Positions 30,479-34,959 of a DNA stretch of 34,959 bases are shown in pieces. The stretch's first letter is position 1; every line of letters begins with the position of its first letter. Position numbers and translations under genes: made by a program. Under the pieces are notes generated by a model. The model ran no database searches. It had not been told where the DNA came from and saw only the letters and a program-made list of their open reading frames with translations. This stretch comes from Anaerotignum sp. (lineage in GTDB: Bacteria > Bacillota > Clostridia > Lachnospirales > Anaerotignaceae): contig NZ_JAFUMA010000090.1 of NCBI RefSeq assembly GCF_017483025.1, forward strand, positions 1 through 34,959, written 5' to 3'.

Positions 30479-31239
30479 TTTTCTTCCCTGCCTTCCCATT
30501 CTTCATAAAATACTTCCCGCAGGAACAGACCACGGCTAGGAGCTGTAAAGCCTGCCGCCTCTCTGCTTTCTGCCTGCAGAATGGCCGCCATTTCGTCGGC
30601 TTTTCTTTTTCCTTCCCCCACCTCGATAAGGGTACCTGTCAGGATTCGCACCATCTGGTAGAGGAAGCCATTGCCGTAAAAATGCAGTGTCAGTTTGTCT
30701 TCTGTTTCTTCGAAGACGATATCGTAAATGATACGCACCGTAGATTTCTTCATGCGCTTATTGGCGCAGAAACTTTTGAAATCATGTTCACCGATAAAAG
30801 CAGACGCCGCCTGTTCCATGGCTTCGATATTCAGGTCATCCTCACATCTGAACACATATTTTCTCTCGAAAACAGGAGAACGTTTCCCCTTCCAGATGCT
30901 GTAGGAATAATGCTTCGCTTTGGCGCTCAGTCTGCTGTGGAATCTAGGCTGCATTTCTTCAATGGAAAGCCCCGCAATATCCTCTGGCAGCTTTGCATTG
31001 AAAGTATCCAGCAATTCTTTCGCTGTACCCGTCCAGTTCATATGGAAATTGATGACCTGCCCTGTGGCGTGGGTGCCTGCATCCGTTCTGCCAGAACCAA
31101 AAACCTCCGTTTCCTGCCCGCAAATATCCTTCAGGATGCGTTCCAGTTTTTCCTGTATGGTGTTGTCTGTATTGCCCTGTTTCTGCCAGCCGTTGTATCT
31201 TGTGCCGTCATAGGCCAGGACGATCTTATAGTTTTTCAT
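30475..31239 (-). CDS. truA: tRNA pseudouridine(38-40) synthase TruA
   Basis: The 254-residue protein has the TruA signature GSGRTDAGTHATGQ with catalytic Asp53, and the N-terminal YDGTRYNGWQKQ motif. It makes pseudouridine at positions 38-40 of tRNA anticodon arms. GAGGGG precedes the start. It lies 19 nt downstream of the pyrophosphatase gene and overlaps the FAD protein gene. Confidence 0.95.
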   Translation of the reverse strand: MKNYKIVLAYDGTRYNGWQKQGNTDNTIQEKLERILKDICGQETEVFGSGRTDAGTHATGQVINFHMNWTGTAKELLDTFNAKLPEDIAGLSIEEMQPRFHSRLSAKAKHYSYSIWKGKRSPVFERKYVFRCEDDLNIEAMEQAASAFIGEHDFKSFCANKRMKKSTVRIIYDIVFEETEDKLTLHFYGNGFLYQMVRILTGTLIEVGEGKRKADEMAAILQAESREAAGFTAPSRGLFLREVFYEEWEGREEK

Positions 31240-31258
31240 GGGGTTCCCCTCTTATTTT

Positions 31259-32896
31259 TTACTGCTGCAGCGCATTCAGCACGTTAGGCACAAACTGTTT
31301 CTTTCTGGAAACCATACCAGGCACATATACCCAGTTATCTTCCGCAGGACCAAAAGCAGTTTCTGCCAGTTCCTTCGCACCTTCCCCTGCAAATACCAGA
31401 TGGGAAGATTCTGTCAGAATATTGGTCAGCAGGAAGAACAGCATTTCGCCTTCTTTGACTGCGCCTTCCATGTAAGCCGCAATTTTAGGACGCAGCTGTT
31501 CCAGTTCGCCTCTGTCCATGGAAGAAATCTGGCCTGCGCCAAAGTTTTTGCCATGGCCGCTGAATTTCTTGAAATCCTGATAGAAAATTTCTTCAGGTGT
31601 TTTATCTGCCAGGCTGCTGCCGGCGCGGAACATTTTTTCCGCATGATCCTGAATTTCGATACCTGCAATGGCTGCCAGTTCCTCCGCTGCCTTTTTGTCC
31701 TTCGCTGTGCAAGTAGGAGAACGGAACATCAGTGTATCAGACAGGATGGCAGAGCAAAGCAGACCTGCGATCTTCGCATCCACTTCCACATTGCTTTCCT
31801 GATACAGATCATAAATGATCGTACCTGTACAGCCTACAGGCTGATTGCGGAAATATACGGGCATCGTTGTTTCCAGGCTGCCCAGTCTGTGGTGGTCGAT
31901 GATCTCCAGAATTTCCGCTTCATCAATACCGTCTACTGCCTGAGATTTTTCATTATGATCCACCATGATGATCTTCTTGTTATCCATCCCCAGCAGGGAG
32001 CGTCTGGAGAGCATACCACAGTAGTTGCCTTCTCTGTCCAGAACAGGGAAATCTCTGTGGCGGATCTTGGCCAGCGTTTCTCTGATATCTGTAATAAAAT
32101 CTTCGCTGCTGAATGCGATCAGATTATCTTTTCTCATAAAGTAACGCACAGGCGCAGACTGAGAAATCAGTCTCGCTACCATGAATGTATCATGGGGTGT
32201 GCTGATGACTTTACAGTTGTTTTCCCTCGCCAGTTTCTGAATGGTTTTGGAAATAGGCGCACCAGTACAAACGATGATGCAGCCTGCATTCATTTCGATG
32301 CCGCAAAGCTGGTTTTCAAAACGGTTCCCTGTCAGCAGCATATCGCCGTCCTCTACATAGTTTTCCAGCAGATCGGGGTTTGCTGCACCGATCAAAATCT
32401 TGCCCGTTGTGATTTCTTCTTCGGGATCGCCTACGATCATCGTACCATCGATGGCATCCAGTACGTTTGTATATTTTGTACGGGACATTGCCAGAATACG
32501 TGTTTCATAAATATCCATATTAGCTGTAGCAATATCCTTGACAGAAATAATACCTTCCAGTTTGCCGTCATTCACAACAGGCATGGTGGATTCCTGCAGG
32601 TCTCTCATGGTATTCCATGCGTTTTTGATGGAAATGTCCTCCGTCAAAACAGGCGTAGGTTTGATGTTTACGTCCTTTACCTGTGTGCCTACATGGGCAA
32701 TATATTCAGGTGTTTCCACGCCGAAAAAGTTCAGTACATATTTTGTTTCATTATTTACTTCACCGGCTCTTTTTGCCACATATTCGCAGCCGTCGTCCAT
32801 TTTATTTTTCAGCGCAGCGTATGCGATCGCGGAACAGATAGAGTCTGTATCGGGATTTTTGTGCCCGATGATGAATGTTTTATTTTCTTTCAACAT
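31259..32896 (-). CDS. Manganese-dependent inorganic pyrophosphatase with CBS and DRTGG domains
   Basis: The 545-residue protein is a CBS-type family II pyrophosphatase. The DHH catalytic part is split: His12, Asp16 and Asp18 (GHKNPDTDS) lie at the front, and DHN at 313-315 and DHH at 334-336 lie after an insert. The insert (about 75-305) reads as CBS, DRTGG, CBS. The C-terminal DHHA2 domain follows. Such enzymes are controlled by AMP/ADP through CBS and, when DRTGG is present, by diadenosine polyphosphates. The start at 32896 is preferred because AAGGGGG precedes it; an ATG 12 codons upstream has no ribosome binding site. Confidence 0.92.
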   Translation of the reverse strand: MLKENKTFIIGHKNPDTDSICSAIAYAALKNKMDDGCEYVAKRAGEVNNETKYVLNFFGVETPEYIAHVGTQVKDVNIKPTPVLTEDISIKNAWNTMRDLQESTMPVVNDGKLEGIISVKDIATANMDIYETRILAMSRTKYTNVLDAIDGTMIVGDPEEEITTGKILIGAANPDLLENYVEDGDMLLTGNRFENQLCGIEMNAGCIIVCTGAPISKTIQKLARENNCKVISTPHDTFMVARLISQSAPVRYFMRKDNLIAFSSEDFITDIRETLAKIRHRDFPVLDREGNYCGMLSRRSLLGMDNKKIIMVDHNEKSQAVDGIDEAEILEIIDHHRLGSLETTMPVYFRNQPVGCTGTIIYDLYQESNVEVDAKIAGLLCSAILSDTLMFRSPTCTAKDKKAAEELAAIAGIEIQDHAEKMFRAGSSLADKTPEEIFYQDFKKFSGHGKNFGAGQISSMDRGELEQLRPKIAAYMEGAVKEGEMLFFLLTNILTESSHLVFAGEGAKELAETAFGPAEDNWVYVPGMVSRKKQFVPNVLNALQQ

Positions 32897-32938
32897 TTCT
32901 TGTTTCCCCCTTGTCGAAATATCTACTTTCATTCCATC

Positions 32939-32953
32939 GGCATCTCGGATGCC
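32939..32953. other. Small hairpin in the leader of the pyrophosphatase operon
   Basis: GGCATC and GATGCC form a 6-bp stem with a 3-nt loop, upstream of the pyrophosphatase start. A TATACT (minus strand, 32971-32976) further upstream is the likely -10 box. Confidence 0.3.
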
Positions 32954-33060
32954 AATATCATCTCAATTTTAGTATATCTCATAAAATCAAAGAAAGAAAG
33001 GCATAAAAGTATTTTCGTGAACTTGCTCATTTCAGCCAATGTTTTGTATACATCGTACAG

Positions 33061-33094
33061 CAAAAATACCTCTGCCCTTTGGGCCGAGGTATTT
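33061..33094 (-). terminator. Terminator of the sdpR-sdpI pair
   Basis: AAATACCTC and GAGGTATTT pair, with an internal GCCC/GGGC stem, followed on the minus strand by TTTTT. It lies just after the sdpI-like stop. Confidence 0.85.
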
Positions 33095-33100
33095 CTCTTT

Positions 33101-33754
33101 TTATTCCTCTGCATCTTTTAATTCTTTCTGATACCAAACATAGCTCATCACCATCGGCACAACAACAATGACACCTGTTACTGCCATAGTCATCACAAAC
33201 ATGACTTTCCCGGAACCCAGAACCGCACTGACCAGCATCAGGATACCCCCTAAAACAAAGCATTTACCGCCCAGACGGTGAGTTTTGTTCCAGACTGTAT
33301 CGTTGCTCAATGCCCAAGGTGTTTTCACGCCTGTAAAAAAGTTTCTTTTTATCTTTGGCAGCATATTGCCAAGGGAAATAAATAGGATACCCACCATAAA
33401 GCAAACCGCCTTCCCAACATCAAATCTGCCCGGCTGCATAGTTTCCGCTAAAGTCAGCCCCATGATGATAGTCATAAATCCCAGGATCCACAGAATCATC
33501 CATTCATAGGTTTCCTGAAATCTATGGTAATTTCTGCGCTTAGGGTCGATTTTAGGCAAAACGAATAACAAAACCCCAATAAAAATATTCATTCCTGCCA
33601 TCAGGAACAATTCACTTTTATCACCATAACGGTCAACGTTTCCGTCAATGCCCCAATGCAGGGGAACCTGACCGGGTAATTTGCTATAAACAGCCAGCAC
33701 CATCAAAAGAGGCACAACTGCCAATGTCGCAATTAATATCTTCCTAATTTTCAT
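33101..33754 (-). CDS. SdpI family membrane protein
   Basis: The 217-residue protein has about six membrane segments. It starts with a DUF1648-like part (residues 5-40, ending KLPGQVPLHWGIDGNVDRYGDK), followed by the SdpI family stretch LGNMLPKIKRNFFTGVKTPWALSNDTVWNKTHRLGG near 128-163. SdpI in Bacillus gives immunity to the SdpC toxin and holds SdpR at the membrane. Here there is no sdpABC toxin locus, so it may be an orphan immunity or signalling protein. It overlaps the regulator gene by 11 nt. Confidence 0.9.
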   Translation of the reverse strand: MKIRKILIATLAVVPLLMVLAVYSKLPGQVPLHWGIDGNVDRYGDKSELFLMAGMNIFIGVLLFVLPKIDPKRRNYHRFQETYEWMILWILGFMTIIMGLTLAETMQPGRFDVGKAVCFMVGILFISLGNMLPKIKRNFFTGVKTPWALSNDTVWNKTHRLGGKCFVLGGILMLVSAVLGSGKVMFVMTMAVTGVIVVVPMVMSYVWYQKELKDAEE

Positions 33755-34022
33755 CTTTCATTTCCCCTTTCAGCCCTGTGATCCAGCTTAAAATCTCCTC
33801 GAACACGGACATATTCAACTCATAGTAAATATATTTTCCTTTTTTCTCATCAGAAATTAGCCCCGCCTGTTTCAATATGGATAAATGATGGGAAATAGTC
33901 GCTCCAGTCGCGTCAAAATGTGTACCAATTTCCCCTGCGGTCTTCTGGCCATCCTTTAAGATTCCCAAAATTTCTCTGCGACTTGGGTCGCTGATGGCTT
34001 CTAGTGTTTCCTGCAATCCCAT
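33744..34022 (-). CDS. ArsR/SdpR-family transcriptional repressor
   Basis: The 92-residue protein is a winged-helix regulator: AISDPSRREILGILKDGQKTAGEIGTHFDATGATISHHLSILKQAGLIS gives the ArsR helix-turn-helix, followed by a wing (KKGKYIYYELN). It has no Cys, so it is not a metal sensor, which suits the SdpR group. AGGAG lies just upstream of the ATG. It probably represses its own operon through the palindrome overlapping the -10 box. Confidence 0.92.
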   Translation of the reverse strand: MGLQETLEAISDPSRREILGILKDGQKTAGEIGTHFDATGATISHHLSILKQAGLISDEKKGKYIYYELNMSVFEEILSWITGLKGEMKDEN

Positions 34023-34040
34023 GCTCCTCCCCCCTTCCCA

Positions 34041-34064
34041 TCATTTAGATGTTTGTCTAAATGA
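34041..34064. promoter_or_regulatory. SdpR-type operator
   Basis: TCATTTAGA and TCTAAATGA form perfect 9-bp arms around a 6-nt spacer, overlapping the -10 box of the pair's promoter. A half-site, TCTAAATG, recurs at 34107-34114, upstream of the -35 box. Confidence 0.75.
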
Positions 34065-34089
34065 TATCATATCTTATTCTCTTCGTCAA
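34061..34089 (-). promoter_or_regulatory. Predicted promoter of the sdpR-sdpI pair
   Basis: TTGACG (34084-34089) and TATCAT (34061-34066) on the minus strand are separated by 17 bp. Confidence 0.7.
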
Positions 34090-34141
34090 CAATATTTTGA
34101 TACTTATCTAAATGTAATATTTTCCACTTTTTTCTTAACTA

Positions 34142-34175
34142 AAAACAAAAAGTCCTGATCTTTCGATCAGGACTT
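34142..34175 (-). terminator. Terminator of tRNA-Cys copy 1
   Basis: AAGTCCTGATC and GATCAGGACTT form an 11-bp stem, followed on the minus strand by TTTTTGTTTTT. Confidence 0.9.
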
Positions 34176-34177
34176 AG

Positions 34178-34248
34178 AGGTGCCACCCGGATTTGAACCG
34201 GGGATAGAGGTGTTGCAGACCTTTGCCTTACCACTTGGCTATGGCACC
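34178..34248 (-). tRNA. tRNA-Cys (GCA), copy 1
   Basis: The 71-nt gene folds as a cloverleaf with acceptor GGTGCCA/TGGCACC, anticodon loop CTGCAA with anticodon GCA, T-loop GGTTCAAATCC and discriminator T. No CCA is encoded. It has its own promoter. Confidence 0.95.
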
Positions 34249-34272
34249 ATATACGATTATTTCGATATATTT

Positions 34273-34301
34273 AGTATACTCTCGTTTTCAGGTTTCGTCA
34301 A
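34273..34301 (-). promoter_or_regulatory. Predicted promoter of tRNA-Cys copy 1
   Basis: TTGACG (34296-34301) and TATACT (34273-34278) on the minus strand are separated by 17 bp. It lies between the two tRNA-Cys genes, downstream of the terminator of copy 2. Confidence 0.7.
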
Positions 34302-34411
34302 TCCTTTTTCTATTCTTTTTTCCAACAGAAATCGCTCTTGACGATTCTTTGATGGTTCGGGCAGTACGTTCCCGCCCTCTGATGGCGGCTTTCTCCCCGT
34401 CTTTCGAAAAG

Positions 34412-34439
34412 AAAAAGTCCTGATCTTCCGATCAGGACT
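34412..34439 (-). terminator. Terminator of the tRNA-Asn-Glu-Cys cluster
   Basis: AGTCCTGATC and GATCAGGACT form a 10-bp stem with a 4-nt loop and a T run on the minus strand. It is nearly the same hairpin as at 34150-34175. Confidence 0.9.
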
Positions 34440-34441
34440 AG

Positions 34442-34512
34442 AGGCGCCACCCGGATTTGAACCGGGGATAGAGGTGTTGCAGACCTTTGCCTTACCACTT
34501 GGCTATGGCGCC
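34442..34512 (-). tRNA. tRNA-Cys (GCA), copy 2
   Basis: The 71-nt gene is identical to copy 1 except for one acceptor base pair: GGCGCCA/TGGCGCC, so T3-A70 becomes C3-G70. It is the last gene of the cluster starting at tRNA-Asn, 3 nt after tRNA-Glu. Confidence 0.95.
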
Positions 34513-34515
34513 ATA

Positions 34516-34587
34516 TGATCTGTGCGGGATTCGAACCCGCGTTACCGCCGTGAAAGGGCGGTGTCTTAACCCCTTGACCAACAGACC
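34516..34587 (-). tRNA. tRNA-Glu (UUC)
   Basis: The 72-nt gene folds with acceptor GGTCTGT/ACAGATC (one G-T pair), anticodon loop CTTTCAC with anticodon TTC, and T-loop GGTTCGAATCC. Confidence 0.95.
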
Positions 34588-34631
34588 ATATCTGGAGCTT
34601 GTTTACAAGCTCCGAAGCATTTAAGCTAAAA

Positions 34632-34703
34632 CTCCTCAAGCGGGACTCGAACCTGCAACCCTCCGGTTAACAGCCGGATGCTCTGCCATTGAGCTATTGA
34701 GGA
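34632..34703 (-). tRNA. tRNA-Asn (GUU)
   Basis: The 72-nt gene folds with acceptor TCCTCAA/TTGAGGA, anticodon loop CTGTTAA with anticodon GTT, and T-loop GGTTCGAGTCC. It is the first tRNA after the 23S gene. Confidence 0.95.
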
Positions 34704-34751
34704 TTATTATTTGCACCTGCACCTTCAAAACTGAACACAAGTTACTTGCAT

Positions 34752-34780
34752 ATAGTATCATCAATCATTTACTTTGTCAA
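34752..34780 (-). promoter_or_regulatory. Possible promoter between 23S rRNA and the tRNA cluster
   Basis: TTGACA (34775-34780) and TACTAT (34752-34757) on the minus strand are separated by 17 bp. The tRNAs may thus be made apart from the rRNA operon. Confidence 0.5.
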
Positions 34781-34808
34781 CAACTTTTTGTCGTTTCCAA
34801 ATTGCTTT

Positions 34809-34959
34809 GGTCAAGCCCTCGATCTATTAGTATTGGTCAGCTGAACACGTTACCGTGCTTACACCTCCAACCTATCAACCTCGTTATCTTCAAGGGATCT
34901 TACTTCATAAAGAATGGGAAATCTTATCTTGAGGGCGGCTTCACGCTTAGATGCCTTCA
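34809..34959 (-). rRNA. 23S rRNA, 3' end (partial)
   Basis: The reverse complement matches the conserved 3' end of bacterial 23S rRNA: TAAGCGTGAAG-type sequence near 34950, then GGTTGATAGGTTGGAGGTGT, GTAAGCACGGTAACG, and CTAATAGATCGAGGGCTTGA at the end. The mature 3' end is placed near 34809, where the strand pairing with the 5' end would begin. The rest lies beyond the right edge. Confidence 0.93.

Noticed and set aside
32929..33114. A 61-codon minus-strand frame before the pyrophosphatase gene
   Set aside because: It spans a terminator and the likely promoter and has no ribosome binding site.
33744..34022. A metal-sensing ArsR regulator
   Set aside because: The protein has no cysteine and is paired with an SdpI-type gene, so it belongs with SdpR instead.
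1..34959. CRISPR arrays, prophage genes, or defence systems
   Set aside because: No regularly spaced repeats, integrase, phage structural genes or recognised defence genes were seen; the only mobile element is the IS256-family copy.

Overview
The window is chromosomal DNA from a low-to-mid GC anaerobic Firmicute. It is most likely a fermentative gut-type Clostridia species (Lachnospiraceae or Anaerotignum-like). Evidence for this is an acyl-CoA dehydrogenase/EtfBA operon, a glmS ribozyme, FeoB-associated Cys-rich proteins, DUF3793 and DUF2325 proteins, strong AGGAGG ribosome binding sites and near-consensus sigma-A promoters. The genus is a guess: only the 3' end of a 23S rRNA gene is present and there is no 16S.

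Layout. 1-7413: central metabolism, all on the minus strand: acyl-CoA dehydrogenase-etfB-etfA (etfA runs off the left edge), a GldA-type alcohol dehydrogenase, thpR, and transaldolase-transketolase. 7414-11453: an unrecognised membrane protein, threonine synthase with a palindrome-rich leader, and an RsmF-like rRNA m5C methyltransferase. 11654-12540 (+): a flavoredoxin-like protein with a Lys-rich tail and a very acidic 77-residue protein. 12567-14035: a complete IS256-family element whose 8-bp target duplication is the 3' arm of the preceding gene's terminator. 14048-16223: an operon of a small alarmone synthetase, a metallophosphoesterase and a TM2-like membrane protein. 16388-18330: ptsH-ptsI.

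18488-25605 is the most distinctive part, a ferrous-iron island. It holds two feoA-feoB-Cys-rich-protein operons on the minus strand, and converging on them a DUF2325-DUF3793-flavodoxin cluster. A 16-bp inverted repeat, GTTAG-N6-CTAAC or a near variant, recurs at these promoters. At both feoA promoters it overlaps the -10 box, and at the DUF2325 promoter it sits just past the predicted transcription start. This looks like one metal-responsive regulon that includes the uncharacterised genes. feoA2 also carries a Fur-like box.

25651-33100: glmS with its ribozyme and an apparent loss of the usual stop codon that runs the frame through its own terminator; a lipoprotein gene; and an operon of CBS/DRTGG pyrophosphatase, truA and an FAD protein. 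33101-34089: an SdpR/SdpI-type autoregulated pair. 34142-34959: tRNA-Cys, tRNA-Cys, tRNA-Glu and tRNA-Asn downstream of a 23S rRNA gene, with no 5S gene between. Family assignments come from motifs read by eye; no database search was run.
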